Positions 1 to 11,499 of a stretch of 64,000 bases of DNA are shown here, piece by piece. The position numbers and the translations under genes were made by a program. The first letter of the stretch is position 1, and each line of letters opens with the position of its first letter. The DNA comes from Gemmatimonadota bacterium (lineage in GTDB: Bacteria > Gemmatimonadota > Gemmatimonadetes > Gemmatimonadales > Gemmatimonadaceae), in NCBI GenBank assembly GCA_014192065.1, contig BJHH01000003.1:109835-173834 (forward strand), read 5' to 3'. A model generated the notes under the pieces. The model saw only the letters and a program-made list of their open reading frames with translations, made no database searches and had not been told where the DNA came from.

Positions 1-1982
<1,982 letters not shown>

Positions 1983-1985
1983 CCG

Positions 1986-2822
1986 ATGGCCGCTCCGCTT
2001 TTCCCGTGCAAGCAGTTCTTTGTGATCGCAGGCCCCTGCGTGATCGAAAGCGATCGCGTCAACCTCAAGGTCGCCGACACGCTCGCCCGTCTGGCCGAAC
2101 GCGTGCCCGGTGGCATCGTGTTCAAGGCCAGTTTTGACAAGGCGAACCGGTCGAACGCTGGGGCTCACCGAGGACCCGGCATCGCCGCCGGCCTCGCGGC
2201 ACTGGACCGCGTTCGCGCCAAGACCGGCCTTCGCATCCTGACCGATGTGCACGACGCCGAGCAATGCGCCATCGTGAGCGAGGTCGTGGACGTTCTGCAG
2301 ATCCCTGCCTTTCTCTGCCGCCAGACGGACCTGCTCGTCGCGGCTGGGCGGACCGGCAAAGCCGTGAACGTCAAGAAGGGGCAGTGGTTGCATCCGGAAG
2401 GCATGCGAGGCGCCGTAGACAAGGTGCGGGGTGCGCAACGGAAGTCCGCCGAGATCGCCGTCACCGAGCGCGGATCGTTCTTCGGCTACGGCGATCTGGT
2501 CGTAGACATGCGCGCGATCTCCCGCATGGCCGACGCCACGAACTGTCCGGTGATTTTCGACGCCACCCATTCCGTCCAGCAGCCTGGCAAAGGCGTCGGC
2601 GGTGCCAGTGGTGGCGTTCGTGAAATGATCAGGCCGCTGACGCTTGCCGCAGTAGCCGCTGGCGCGAACGGCCTATTCCTCGAAACGCACCCCGATCCCG
2701 ATCGCGCACTGAGTGACGGCCCGAACATGGTTCCGCTCCGCGATCTCGAAGATCTCCTCGACCGCGCCATCGACGTCTGGGCGGCGGCAACCTCGTCGCC
2801 GAAGCAGCGGACGCGCTCGTGA
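1986..2822 (+). CDS. kdsA: 2-dehydro-3-deoxyphosphooctonate aldolase (KDO-8-P synthase)
   Basis: Condenses phosphoenolpyruvate with arabinose-5-phosphate to KDO-8-phosphate, the committed KDO step (278 aa). Family landmarks visible are FFVIAGPCVIES at the N terminus, FKASFDKANRS for substrate binding, GLRILTDVHD, VNVKKGQWLHPE and FDATHSVQQPG. The start follows the pyrG stop by 3 bases. The last bases overlap the kdsD start by 4 (GTGA), so kdsA and the arabinose-5-phosphate isomerase that feeds it are coupled. Cys in the GPCV motif is compatible with a metal-dependent enzyme, but the metal class cannot be settled by eye. Confidence 0.96.
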   Translation: MAAPLFPCKQFFVIAGPCVIESDRVNLKVADTLARLAERVPGGIVFKASFDKANRSNAGAHRGPGIAAGLAALDRVRAKTGLRILTDVHDAEQCAIVSEVVDVLQIPAFLCRQTDLLVAAGRTGKAVNVKKGQWLHPEGMRGAVDKVRGAQRKSAEIAVTERGSFFGYGDLVVDMRAISRMADATNCPVIFDATHSVQQPGKGVGGASGGVREMIRPLTLAAVAAGANGLFLETHPDPDRALSDGPNMVPLRDLEDLLDRAIDVWAAATSSPKQRTRS

Positions 2823-3781
2823 GCTCCGACGACATCATTGCACGTGGACGCCGCGTCCTTCGCGCAGAGCGAGACGCGCTCGCCGAGGCAGAACAGCGCC
2901 TGGGCGCATCATTTGCGACCGCCGTGGAGATGATCGCCGCGAGCCGCGGGCGGGTCATCGTCGCTGGTGTCGGCAAGTCGGGACTTGTCGGACGAAAGAT
3001 CGCCGCCACGCTGACGTCGACCGGTACGCCGTCGATGTTCCTGCACCCGGTTGAGAGCGTCCACGGCGACCTCGGCATCGTGACATCAGACGACGTGGCC
3101 ATCCTGATTTCGAAGAGCGGAGAAACAGCCGAACTCTTGCCGCTGCTGGAACAACTGAAGGGCCTGGGTGTACGGACGGTGGCCATCACCGCCGAACCGC
3201 AGTCCACACTTGGCAGACATTGCGATGCCTCGCTCGACGGGTCGGTGCGCGAAGAGGCGTGTCCGCACGACTTGGCCCCAACGACGAGCACCACGGTGGC
3301 GCTCGCCCTTGGCGACGCGCTCGCTGTCGCGCTCCTGCAACACCGGGGGTTCAAGCGCGAAGATTTCGCCCGCCTGCACCCTGGAGGATCGCTCGGCAAG
3401 CAATTGCTGACGCGCGTGACCGACGTGATGCTCAGTGACGACCTCCCTCTACTGGAGACCGGTGCGACGATGCGCGAAGCCGTCGTACACCTAGCCGAGC
3501 GGCGCGGGATCGCCATCATCGTGAAGGACGGGGTGCTCCAGGGAGTCGTGACAACCGGAAACTTCATGCGCCTGATGGAGAAGCAGAGCGACATCTGGAC
3601 GGTGCCGGTCGTCGAGGTGATGACGCGCGCGCCCAAGACGACGACCGAAGATGAACTCGGCAGCGCCGTCGTGTTTCGGATGAAGCAGCACGGCATCATC
3701 TCGATGCCCGTGCTCGATGCTCAGCAGCGCGTCGTCGGCGTCGTACACCTGCACGACCTCCTGCGTTCGGGGGCGGCGTGA
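2819..3781 (+). CDS. kdsD: arabinose-5-phosphate isomerase (SIS domain plus two CBS domains)
   Basis: Interconverts ribulose-5-phosphate and arabinose-5-phosphate, the precursor used by KdsA. The 320-residue protein shows an N-terminal SIS sugar-isomerase domain (about residues 40-175, including VAGVGKSGLVGRKIAATLTS and SKSGETAELLPLL) and a C-terminal pair of CBS domains (about 205-320, ending GVVHLHDLLRSG). This is the KdsD/KpsF architecture. The GTG start at 2819 overlaps the kdsA stop by 4 bases. The stop overlaps lptC directly; the KDO-8-phosphate phosphatase gene kdsC that sits here in E. coli is absent. Confidence 0.95.
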   Translation: MSSDDIIARGRRVLRAERDALAEAEQRLGASFATAVEMIAASRGRVIVAGVGKSGLVGRKIAATLTSTGTPSMFLHPVESVHGDLGIVTSDDVAILISKSGETAELLPLLEQLKGLGVRTVAITAEPQSTLGRHCDASLDGSVREEACPHDLAPTTSTTVALALGDALAVALLQHRGFKREDFARLHPGGSLGKQLLTRVTDVMLSDDLPLLETGATMREAVVHLAERRGIAIIVKDGVLQGVVTTGNFMRLMEKQSDIWTVPVVEVMTRAPKTTTEDELGSAVVFRMKQHGIISMPVLDAQQRVVGVVHLHDLLRSGAA

Positions 3782-4335
3782 ACCTCGGCGCACGACTCGG
3801 ACTCTTGGCCACTGTGACCCTCCTGGCCGCAGCGTGCACGAAACGCGAAGGTCCGCCCGTCGGTGCGCGGGCGCATTCGCTCGCCGACTCGTCCGACCAG
3901 ATCCTGTACGGATCGAAGTTCACGATTACGGACCGCGGCCTGCGTCGCGCGGACATCGAGGGTGACACGTCGTATTTCTTTCACGACAACACCCGTATCG
4001 TGTTGCGCCCGCTGCGCGGAACGTTCTTTAGTTCCAATGGTGCACTGGACGGCATCATCACCGCACGACAGGGTGTGTACGACACGCGGCTGGGCGCGCT
4101 CGAAGCGAGCGGAGACGTCGTGGTGACTTCGCTCGACGGCAAGCGACTCCAGACTCCCTTCTGCCGATTCGACCAGCGGCTGAACCTCATATCGAGCGAC
4201 AGCACCTTTGTCATGTCTGAGCCCGGACGCGACCTCCGCGGCAAAGGATTTCGCTCGGATGCCGACCTCAACACGTTCAGCGTCACCACGCTGATCAGCA
4301 GCAAGGCCGGGATCGTAGCCATGCCCGCCAAGTGA
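3778..4335 (+). CDS. lptC: LptC-like lipoprotein of the LPS export bridge
   Basis: Predicted inner-membrane-anchored periplasmic component that receives LPS from LptB2FG and passes it to LptA. The 185-residue product starts with a short hydrophobic signal ending in a lipobox-like LLAAAC, so unlike E. coli LptC it is probably a lipoprotein rather than a bitopic protein. The rest is beta-rich with the LptC/OstA pattern (DRGLRRADIEGDTSYFF, GTFFSSNGALDG, ASGDVVV). The GTG start overlaps kdsD by 4 bases and the stop overlaps the next gene by 4. Assignment rests on position between kdsD and lptA/lptB together with these features; sequence similarity to LptC is low in general. Confidence 0.8.
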   Translation: MNLGARLGLLATVTLLAAACTKREGPPVGARAHSLADSSDQILYGSKFTITDRGLRRADIEGDTSYFFHDNTRIVLRPLRGTFFSSNGALDGIITARQGVYDTRLGALEASGDVVVTSLDGKRLQTPFCRFDQRLNLISSDSTFVMSEPGRDLRGKGFRSDADLNTFSVTTLISSKAGIVAMPAK

Positions 4336-5720
4336 CGCGCTTCACGGTCGCCGGAACGATCGCGCTGACGCTCGCGTCCGCGTGGGTGGTTGAGGGCCAA
4401 GCCACCCAGCCACGTTCCCGTGACTGCGACACCCAGTTCGACGGCGTGAAGGTCGGCGGAGTGATCACGACGCACTTCCAATCGCATAGCACCTCGGCTG
4501 GGCATTCGAACCTGTTCGTCGGTGGCGGCGTAAACGGCTACTGCCGGAACTCGGACCAGAAGGTCCTTGCGGATAGCGCCGAACATTACGGTGACAACCG
4601 CGTCCTCATTCTCATTGGACGGGTACGGTACATCGAAAAACGCATGCAACTCGACGCAGACACGATCACGTATTACATGGGAGAAGAGCGCTTGGTCGCC
4701 AAAGGGCACGTGGTTGGCCGCACGAGCGCCGGCACGCGGTTCACGGGACCGAGCGCGGTCTACCTTCGCGCAAAGCAGGGACTGCGGGACCGCTCGCGCC
4801 TCGACGCCGCCGGCCGGCCGGACACCTGGATCAGCGGCAGCGACGCAGGGTCGGCGACAGACAAACCTGACTCGGTGCACGTGCTAGCCGATTCGCTCAT
4901 TAGTGACAACGACTCGCTCGTGTACGCGCTCGGTAAGGTGATCATCGAACGGCCTGATCTCATTGCAACCGGCGACTCGGCGATGATGGATCAGGGGCGC
5001 GAGATCGCCTCGCTCCGCCTGACGCCGAAGGTGGTTGGCCGTGGCGAGAAATCGTTCGCGCTCTCCGGTCATGCAATCGACATTTACTCTCGCAACCGGC
5101 AGGCCGAGCGCGTGCGGAGCGCTGGCGCGGCCAAGGCGACGAGCGACGCCGTGCAGCTGGACGCCGACACCATCGTCCTGCAAGTCACTGATCAACAACT
5201 GTCCAACGCGACCGCATGGGGTCCCAAGGGGGCACGCGCCGCGCAGTCCGGGCGTGACATTACGGCGGATTCCATCGACGTCGCCATGCCTAGACAGATC
5301 CTGCGGGCGATCCATGCAGTGCATCACGCCAAAGTCGCCACGCTCGCGGACTCGCTCAATGTGCGGTCACGTGAACGCGATTGGTTTGCGGGCGATACGA
5401 TCATCGCGGAGTTCGACTCGGTCGCGACCCGCGACACGTCGTCCGCCACCCGCATTCGCTCGCTGGTGGCGAAGGGAAGCGCGCGCAGCTGGCAACAGAG
5501 CGCGCGGTCTGGCGTGCCCGTCCCTGACTCTACACCCGCCATCAACTACATCACTGGGCGGATGATTACCGTGAGCTTCGCGGAAGACCGGTCACTCGAC
5601 CGACTCAGCGTATTGGACCAGGTCACGGGACTTCTCGTGCAGCCTTCAGCCGATACAACCAAGGCGAAGCCGGCGCCAAAGAAACCAGGCTCAGGCGGGA
5701 CGAGGCGCGACTCACGATGA
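4332..5720 (+). CDS. lptA: OstA/LptA-family periplasmic LPS-transport protein, expanded
   Basis: Periplasmic jellyroll protein expected to bridge LptC to the outer-membrane LptD. It begins with a cleavable signal peptide (hydrophobic [14 protein letters not shown]) and contains repeated OstA-type strands: an [15 protein letters not shown] unit near residue 105 and a [14 protein letters not shown] unit near residue 275, with further similar strands between. At 462 residues it is about 2.5 times the length of E. coli LptA, so it carries several OstA modules in one chain or resembles an LptD N-terminal domain without the barrel. The GTG start overlaps lptC by 4 bases and the stop overlaps lptB by 4. 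The extra length is discussed in the findings. Confidence 0.75.
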   Translation: MTRFTVAGTIALTLASAWVVEGQATQPRSRDCDTQFDGVKVGGVITTHFQSHSTSAGHSNLFVGGGVNGYCRNSDQKVLADSAEHYGDNRVLILIGRVRYIEKRMQLDADTITYYMGEERLVAKGHVVGRTSAGTRFTGPSAVYLRAKQGLRDRSRLDAAGRPDTWISGSDAGSATDKPDSVHVLADSLISDNDSLVYALGKVIIERPDLIATGDSAMMDQGREIASLRLTPKVVGRGEKSFALSGHAIDIYSRNRQAERVRSAGAAKATSDAVQLDADTIVLQVTDQQLSNATAWGPKGARAAQSGRDITADSIDVAMPRQILRAIHAVHHAKVATLADSLNVRSRERDWFAGDTIIAEFDSVATRDTSSATRIRSLVAKGSARSWQQSARSGVPVPDSTPAINYITGRMITVSFAEDRSLDRLSVLDQVTGLLVQPSADTTKAKPAPKKPGSGGTRRDSR

Positions 5721-6928
5721 CAGATCCAACGCAGGCAATAGCGCCCGAAGCGTTCGTGGCGCAATTCACGGAAGGCGATCGGTCCACCGCCATGGCGCTG
5801 CTGGCGCTGATTCAGGCAGCGAACGATACGGGCGAAGCCAGCCTTCACGAGATCGCCGTGGCACATCGCGCCGCCTACGTGGCCTCGCTGAGGTCAGAGG
5901 GCCGCGAGGCTGACGGCGAGGCCAGCCGTGTGTCACTCGATGAGATTCGGCTGCATCTGGCGCGCGTGGCGTTGCCTCGGCTCATCAGCGTTGGGGCGGT
6001 CGAGCCGCTCCCGGCTGACGATGGCGGCGACGGCGGGGCCTGGCGGGTGTCGCCGCTGGCTTGGCACGGGGTGCTGGCGCGGCGGGATGAACTGATTCAT
6101 GCGCTCCGCAACACCAGCGAGCATACCGTGGCACGAAAGCAGGTGGCGGCCCGCGTCGAAGGCACGAGCGTGCTACGCGCTGAAGGGTTGGTCAAGACGT
6201 ACCGGCGCCGCAATGTGGTCAACAACGTGGCACTCGAGGTCAAGCAGGGCGAAATCGTCGGCCTGCTTGGGCCAAACGGGGCAGGCAAGACGACCACGTT
6301 TTACATGATCGTCGGGCTGATCCCACCGAACGCAGGGCGCATTCTGTTCGACGGCGACGACATCACCCGCACGCCGATGTTCAAGCGGGCGCGACGAGGC
6401 ATCGGCTATCTCTCGCAGGAGCCGTCAGTCTTCAGAAAGCTCACGGTCGAGGAGAACATCCTCGCCATTCTGGAAACGATGCCGATGAGCAGGGATGAGC
6501 AGCATGCGCGACTCGAGTCGCTGCTCAACGAACTGGCCATCACACACCTGCGCACGAGCAAGGCGTATACACTCTCAGGTGGTGAACGCCGGCGCCTGGA
6601 GATCACGCGGGCGCTGGTCACGCAGCCAAAGTTCATGCTGCTCGACGAGCCGTTCGCTGGCGTCGACCCGATCGCCGTGCACGATATTCAACAGATCGTC
6701 GCGAGCCTCAAGAACCGCGGCATCGGCGTGCTCATCACGGATCACAACGTCGAGCAGACGCTCGATATCGTGGACCGCGCGTACATCGTGTACGATGGGC
6801 AGATGCAGGTCTCCGGGACAGTGCGCGAGTTGGTGTTTGACGACACCGTGGCCGACATCTACCTCGGACCGACGCTCACCGCACGGCTCCGCGCGCGGTT
6901 TCTCGACGAGCACGGCACGTCCAAATGA
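5717..6928 (+). CDS. lptB: LPS export ABC transporter ATPase LptB with extra N-terminal domain
   Basis: Cytoplasmic ATPase that powers LPS extraction with LptF/LptG (not in the window). From about residue 152 the sequence is classical Lpt[13 protein letters not shown], Walker [10 protein letters not shown] (about 185), [18 protein letters not shown], signature LSGGERRR (about 286), Walker [12 protein letters not shown] (about 308) and the [11 protein letters not shown] switch histidine. LptB proteins are normally about 240 residues; here roughly 150 residues precede the ABC core. That extension is in the same frame, has no stop, and begins with an ATG that overlaps the lptA stop (ATGA), so it appears real. 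It looks like a helical, possibly winged-helix domain of unknown role. Confidence 0.93.
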   Translation: MTDPTQAIAPEAFVAQFTEGDRSTAMALLALIQAANDTGEASLHEIAVAHRAAYVASLRSEGREADGEASRVSLDEIRLHLARVALPRLISVGAVEPLPADDGGDGGAWRVSPLAWHGVLARRDELIHALRNTSEHTVARKQVAARVEGTSVLRAEGLVKTYRRRNVVNNVALEVKQGEIVGLLGPNGAGKTTTFYMIVGLIPPNAGRILFDGDDITRTPMFKRARRGIGYLSQEPSVFRKLTVEENILAILETMPMSRDEQHARLESLLNELAITHLRTSKAYTLSGGERRRLEITRALVTQPKFMLLDEPFAGVDPIAVHDIQQIVASLKNRGIGVLITDHNVEQTLDIVDRAYIVYDGQMQVSGTVRELVFDDTVADIYLGPTLTARLRARFLDEHGTSK

Positions 6929-8421
6929 AGGCTGGGCTCAGTCAGTCCGTTCGTCTCGGACAAGAGCTGAAAATCAACCCTCGCCTGTATCAGGCGATGG
7001 ACATGCTGTACATGCCTCTGCTGGATCTCCAGCAACAGCTGAAGCAGGAGCTGCTGGTCAATCCATTTCTTGAACTCGCGGATGACGGCGATGACGACGC
7101 CGAAGCGGACGAGACGGAAGATGCGGCTGACACGACGGGCATTGCCGACGCCGCCAACCCCGACCGTCTCGAGCCCATCAGCGGCCAGGACGACACTGAC
7201 AAGTGGGATACGATCCTGCAAGACGGCTTCGAACCTGAGGGTGCCACGCGCGAGGAGCGGGACGAGCGGGAACATTTCGAGCCGACTCCGATCGCCACGC
7301 ACGACCTTGGCGACCATCTCCGTGACCAGATCCAGCTGCTCGACCTGACGCCTCGGCAGTTGCTGCTTGCCGACGAGTTTGTCGGGAGCATCGGTGACGA
7401 CGGGTACCTAACCGCTTCACTTGATGAGATCCGCGACGGGATCAACAGCATGGTCACTCAGGCCGCAGAGAAGGAAGGTCGCGACAACGTCCCACTCCCA
7501 CTGTACAGGGACGACGAAGTCACCCAGATGCTTGTGGTCATCCAGGCCCTGGAGCCAGCTGGAATCGGTGCATGCAACCTTCGGGAATGCCTACTGCTCC
7601 AACTCCGCGATGCAGGCCACGATGCGCTCCCGTCGCGACTCGTCCGCGACCACTTCGACGACCTCATCGCGCACCGGTGGGCCGAGATCGCCCGTCAGGT
7701 TGGGTGCACGCCTGCGGACGCTCAAGCGGCCGCGGACGCGGTGGCTAAACTGAATCCGAAACCGGGTCGCTTGCAATCATCCGGCCCGGACAACTACGTC
7801 GTACCGGACCTGATCGTCGAGAAGATTGACGGCGAATACCTCGTGTTCATCAACGACGGCAACCTCCCTAGGTTGCGACTGAGTCGTTCATACCGGGACC
7901 TCGCGCGCAATCGCAAGACGCTTGACGCAGAGCAGAAGGAGTTCATCGCGAGTAAGCTCAACGCGGCACAGTGGCTCATCCAGGCGATCGAGCAGCGGCG
8001 GCAGACTGTGCTGAAGGTGATGCACTTCATCGTCAATCGGCAGCGCGACTTCTTCGAGAAGGGCATCCAGTTCCTAAAACCCTTGACGCTCCGCGAGGTC
8101 GCTGACACGATCGGCATGCACGAGAGTACCGTGAGCCGTGTGACCAACGACAAGTACGCGCAGACCCCGCGCGGCATGTTGCCGCTCAAGTTCTTCTTTT
8201 CGAGCGGCCTCGCCACTGTCGATGGTGAAGACGTGTCGGCTCGCGGCATCAAAGCCACCATCGAGACGCTCGTGGCCGACGAAGACACCAAGAATCCGTT
8301 GACCGACCAGGCGATCGTTGCCCTCTTGGAACGTGACGGCATACAGATTGCGCGCCGGACGGTCGCCAAGTACCGTGACCAGCTCGGCGTGCTTTCGGCG
8401 AGGATGCGCAAGCGCGTATGA
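6925..8421 (+). CDS. rpoN: RNA polymerase sigma-54 factor
   Basis: Alternative sigma factor that recognises -24/-12 promoters and needs an AAA+ activator. The 498-residue protein has the glutamine/leucine-rich N-terminal activator-interaction region ([20 protein letters not shown], then [17 protein letters not shown]), an acidic linker rich in Asp/Glu (about residues 52-90), the core-binding domain, the helix-turn-helix with [12 protein letters not shown], and the C-terminal RpoN box ARRTVAKYR. The ATG start overlaps lptB by 4 bases. The kds-lpt-rpoN order matches that of proteobacteria. No bacterial enhancer-binding protein is encoded in the window. Confidence 0.97.
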   Translation: MKAGLSQSVRLGQELKINPRLYQAMDMLYMPLLDLQQQLKQELLVNPFLELADDGDDDAEADETEDAADTTGIADAANPDRLEPISGQDDTDKWDTILQDGFEPEGATREERDEREHFEPTPIATHDLGDHLRDQIQLLDLTPRQLLLADEFVGSIGDDGYLTASLDEIRDGINSMVTQAAEKEGRDNVPLPLYRDDEVTQMLVVIQALEPAGIGACNLRECLLLQLRDAGHDALPSRLVRDHFDDLIAHRWAEIARQVGCTPADAQAAADAVAKLNPKPGRLQSSGPDNYVVPDLIVEKIDGEYLVFINDGNLPRLRLSRSYRDLARNRKTLDAEQKEFIASKLNAAQWLIQAIEQRRQTVLKVMHFIVNRQRDFFEKGIQFLKPLTLREVADTIGMHESTVSRVTNDKYAQTPRGMLPLKFFFSSGLATVDGEDVSARGIKATIETLVADEDTKNPLTDQAIVALLERDGIQIARRTVAKYRDQLGVLSARMRKRV

Positions 8422-9404
8422 CCGACCCACAAACTCCATCTTTTGGCGGAGCAGCCATCGTGCAACGACCCCCGGCGACCGTCGATGTTTCCGTACTGGT
8501 GCCAGCCCGCGACGAAGCGGAAAGCCTGGCCCAGTTCATTGAGCAGTGCGACGTGGTGTTTCGCACGCGCTCGGAGCGTTACGAAGTGATCGTCATCGAC
8601 GACGGATCGCGCGACAATACCTGGAGCGTGCTCGAAGGCCTTCGCGCGCAATATCCATTCGTGAGAACGGTTCGGCATCGCAGTGGACGCGGCATCGCCG
8701 ACGCCCTGCGCTCTGGCTACCTGACGTCGAATGCCGGGATTCTCGTCTTTTATCCGGCCGATCTGCAATTCAAGCCTGAAGACATCCCCAGGCTCGTGGC
8801 ACCGATCCTGGCCGGTGAATCCGACATGGTCACGGGCCGCAAGGAAGGGAAATACGACAAAGCCTTCGTCTCACGCATCTACAACGGACTGTCGCGCACA
8901 CTCTTCCAGATTCCGGTCCAAGATCTCAACAACGTGAAGGCGTATCGGCGCGAGGTGATGGACGACCAGCCGGTGCGGCCGGACTGGCATCGCTACATGA
9001 TCGTACTCGCGGTTGCGCAGGGATATTCCGTGAGCGAGATCCCCGTGCCGCTGTATCCGCGCAACGCGGGCAAGTCCAAGTTCGGATTGTCGCGAATCCC
9101 GATCGGCGTGCTCGATATGCTCGCCGTCTGGTTTGAGTTACGGTTCGGCCGCAAGCCGCTGCTTGCATTCGGCATCCTCGGCGGCGCGATGTTCGCCATC
9201 GCCGGCATCATTGGACTCCTCCTGCTGACGACGCGGGCCGGTACACGGCCCTACTGGACCATGATTCAGTCCGCGCTGACGCTGGGGTCGGTCTTCTTCG
9301 CGACCGGGATCCTCGGAGAACAGATTGCGGCTCTGCGTGCTGAGCAGCGAGAGCTGCGTCGCCGGCTCGACGGGCGGGCGTCCGACAGTTCGTCGGACGC
9401 ATAG
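8418..9404 (+). CDS. membrane-anchored GT2 polyprenyl-phosphate glycosyltransferase
   Basis: A 328-residue family-2 glycosyltransferase with the catalytic domain at about 20-235 (VSVLVPARDEAESL, VIVIDDGSRDNTW) followed by two hydrophobic segments (about 248-270 and 285-305) and a basic, Arg-rich tail. This plan, catalytic domain plus two C-terminal membrane helices, is that of CsbB/GtrB/ArnC-type enzymes that load a sugar on undecaprenyl phosphate. The usual DxDLQ metal motif reads PADLQ, so the first Asp is missing. The start overlaps rpoN by 4 bases. Together with the flippase-like and YfhO-like genes downstream it may supply a lipid-linked sugar; substrate unknown. Confidence 0.82.
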   Translation: MTDPQTPSFGGAAIVQRPPATVDVSVLVPARDEAESLAQFIEQCDVVFRTRSERYEVIVIDDGSRDNTWSVLEGLRAQYPFVRTVRHRSGRGIADALRSGYLTSNAGILVFYPADLQFKPEDIPRLVAPILAGESDMVTGRKEGKYDKAFVSRIYNGLSRTLFQIPVQDLNNVKAYRREVMDDQPVRPDWHRYMIVLAVAQGYSVSEIPVPLYPRNAGKSKFGLSRIPIGVLDMLAVWFELRFGRKPLLAFGILGGAMFAIAGIIGLLLLTTRAGTRPYWTMIQSALTLGSVFFATGILGEQIAALRAEQRELRRRLDGRASDSSSDA

Positions 9405-9418
9405 GCTCGCCGCGCCGC

Positions 9419-10567
9419 ATGCGCGTACTCTTCGTCACGCATTCGTTTCCGCGACATGACGGAGACGGCGCAGGGGAGTTCATCCTCCGGCTCGCCGTCG
9501 CGCTCGTCGCGACCGGCTGCGACGTGCGCGTCCTGGCGCCGTCCGCTCCAGGGCTCGAACGGGAAACGACCATTCGCGGTGTCCGCGTCAGCCGCTTTCG
9601 ATACGCGCCGCGTTCGTGGGAAACGCTCGCCTACGAAGGGACAATGGCGGAGCAGGTCGCGGACACGATGCGCGGCAAGTTGGCCCTCGTCGGCCTGATC
9701 GACGGGACTCGCCGCGCGGTCGCAAGGATCACCGCGACATGGCGCCCCGACGTGATTCACGCGCACTGGTGGTTTCCGTGCGGCATTGGGGCCGCGCTCG
9801 CTCGGGGCAACGCACCGGTCGTCGTGACCATGCATGGCAGCGACGTGCGCTTGGCAGCCCACAGTGTGGTGGCACCGGCACTGTTTCGATTGGTGGCCCG
9901 CCGGTCGGCGCGGTTGATGGCGGTGAGTTCCTGGCTCGCCAAAACGGCGGAGGGGTTCGCTCCCGGTCTCCAGGTTGGTGTCGCCCCCATGCCAGTGGAC
10001 ACCGCGCTCTTCACGCCAGGCGCTTGGCCAAGAACACCGACTCTCCTTGCAGTTGGCCGACTCAACGAACAGAAGGGCGTGTCCGACTGCATTCAGCTGC
10101 TTGCCCAGTTGCCCGACGCCGTGACGGCCGACATCGTCGGCGACGGCCCTGATCGCGACCGTCTGCACACGATGGCGCGTACGCTCGGCGTCGGTGGCAG
10201 GATACGGTGGCACGGTCGGCTGCCGCAGTCTGCGGTGGCGCCCCTCTATCGAGGCGCCCTGGCGACCGTGATGCCCTCGCGCGACGAAGGCCTCGGACTC
10301 GTCGCTGTCGAGTCGTTGTTGTCCGAAACACCGGTTGTGGCATATCGCTCCGGCGGGATCGTCGACCTGATCGTCGATGGCGAGACTGGGTTGCTCACCC
10401 GCGAAGGGTCGGTCGACGAACTGGCTGCCGCGGTCATGCAACTGCTTGACAATCCGGCCAGCGCCGAACGGATGGGCGCCGCCGGGCGAGCTCGCATGTT
10501 GTCGGCTTTCTCTCCAGCTACGGCGGCGGCGACGTACCACGCCGTGTACCAGGCGGCGGTCAGATGA
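9419..10567 (+). CDS. GT4-family glycosyltransferase
   Basis: A 382-residue retaining, GT-B fold enzyme. The N-terminal domain opens with MRVLFVTHSFPRHDGDGAGEF and has the THPEXH-like HAHWWFPCGIG and VTMHGSDVRL loops. The C-terminal nucleotide-sugar domain has LLAVGRLNEQKGV, VGDGPDRDRL and the E-x7-E motif in SRDEGLGLVAVESL. It is cytoplasmic or peripheral to the membrane, with no signal or membrane helix. It starts 14 bases after the previous gene and its stop overlaps the next gene by 4. It likely adds a sugar to a lipid-linked or LPS acceptor; donor and acceptor cannot be told from sequence. Confidence 0.87.
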   Translation: MRVLFVTHSFPRHDGDGAGEFILRLAVALVATGCDVRVLAPSAPGLERETTIRGVRVSRFRYAPRSWETLAYEGTMAEQVADTMRGKLALVGLIDGTRRAVARITATWRPDVIHAHWWFPCGIGAALARGNAPVVVTMHGSDVRLAAHSVVAPALFRLVARRSARLMAVSSWLAKTAEGFAPGLQVGVAPMPVDTALFTPGAWPRTPTLLAVGRLNEQKGVSDCIQLLAQLPDAVTADIVGDGPDRDRLHTMARTLGVGGRIRWHGRLPQSAVAPLYRGALATVMPSRDEGLGLVAVESLLSETPVVAYRSGGIVDLIVDGETGLLTREGSVDELAAAVMQLLDNPASAERMGAAGRARMLSAFSPATAAATYHAVYQAAVR

Positions 10568-11499
10568 GCCGCAAGGCACTCTGGCAGCTGTCCCAGGTCG
10601 CGATCGTCGCCGCCGTGCTCTGGTTCGCGGGGCGACGCATCAGCGCACAGTGGGCTGAGCTTTCGGCGGCTAGCGCTACGCTGGCCCCAGACTACGCCTT
10701 GCTCGCCGCCTCTGCGGCGATCGTCGCGCTGAGTTACCTCGTGCTCATCTGGACCTGGCAGCGCACGGTGCGCGCGTGGGGTGAAGGCCTGGCATTCGGC
10801 GACGCCGCACGAATCTGGTTCGTGTCGAACCTCGGTCGCTACCTCCCGGGAAAGGTCTGGCAGATCGGCGCGATGGGAATGCTTGCCCAGCGAGTCGGCG
10901 TGTCGCCGGTCGCCGCGGTCGGTTCGTCAATTGTTGTTTCGATCGTCAATATTCTTGCCGGCGCTGCGGTGGCTGTCGCGAGCGGGGCAGGTGGCCTCGA
11001 TTCGCCGAAGTGGGCGATACCGGCGACCGTCGTCGTCGCGGTCGGAATGGTGGCGGCCCCTTGGCTCTTGCCGATCGTCGCGCGCACCGCGTCGGCGATA
11101 TTCCGCCGCGATATCCGTATTGCTCGACTGCCACATTCAGCCGTCTGGATCGCGGCAGCCGGTTGCACCGTGGCGTGGGTGCTATACGGCGTCGGTTTCC
11201 GCTGCTTCCACCTAGCGCTCCTTGGCCACGCAACTGGCACGCTCGCTGGCTCGACGGCAACTTTCACTTGGTCTTACCTGGCGGGCTTTCTCTTCCTCCC
11301 GGCACCTGGCGGAATCGGCGTTCGCGAGGGATTCATGCTCGATCTCCTTCCGCGGTTTGGCCTCGCCACCGGTGGCGAGGCGCTGCTGGTGGTGCTGGGC
11401 TCGCGCCTTTGGCTGACTATTCTTGAAGTATTCCCCGGCGTCCTGTTCCTGCTGTTCGGCAGACGGCACGCCGCCATCACCAAGCCAACTCCTGAATGA
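10564..11499 (+). CDS. multispanning flippase-like membrane protein (LPG synthase TM family)
   Basis: A 311-residue integral membrane protein with about eight hydrophobic stretches. It contains the family hallmark FVSNLGRYLPGKVWQIGAM, a pattern of the lysylphosphatidylglycerol synthase transmembrane region/UPF0104 group (PF03706), and PAPGGIGVREGFM near the C terminus, another family motif. There is no aminoacyl-transferase domain, so it is not an LPG synthase itself; stand-alone members are usually thought to move lipid-linked substrates across the membrane. It is coupled by 4-base overlaps to the GT4 gene upstream and the YfhO-like gene downstream, which supports a role in handling a glycolipid made by these neighbours. 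Exact substrate unknown. Confidence 0.8.
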   Translation: MSRKALWQLSQVAIVAAVLWFAGRRISAQWAELSAASATLAPDYALLAASAAIVALSYLVLIWTWQRTVRAWGEGLAFGDAARIWFVSNLGRYLPGKVWQIGAMGMLAQRVGVSPVAAVGSSIVVSIVNILAGAAVAVASGAGGLDSPKWAIPATVVVAVGMVAAPWLLPIVARTASAIFRRDIRIARLPHSAVWIAAAGCTVAWVLYGVGFRCFHLALLGHATGTLAGSTATFTWSYLAGFLFLPAPGGIGVREGFMLDLLPRFGLATGGEALLVVLGSRLWLTILEVFPGVLFLLFGRRHAAITKPTPE

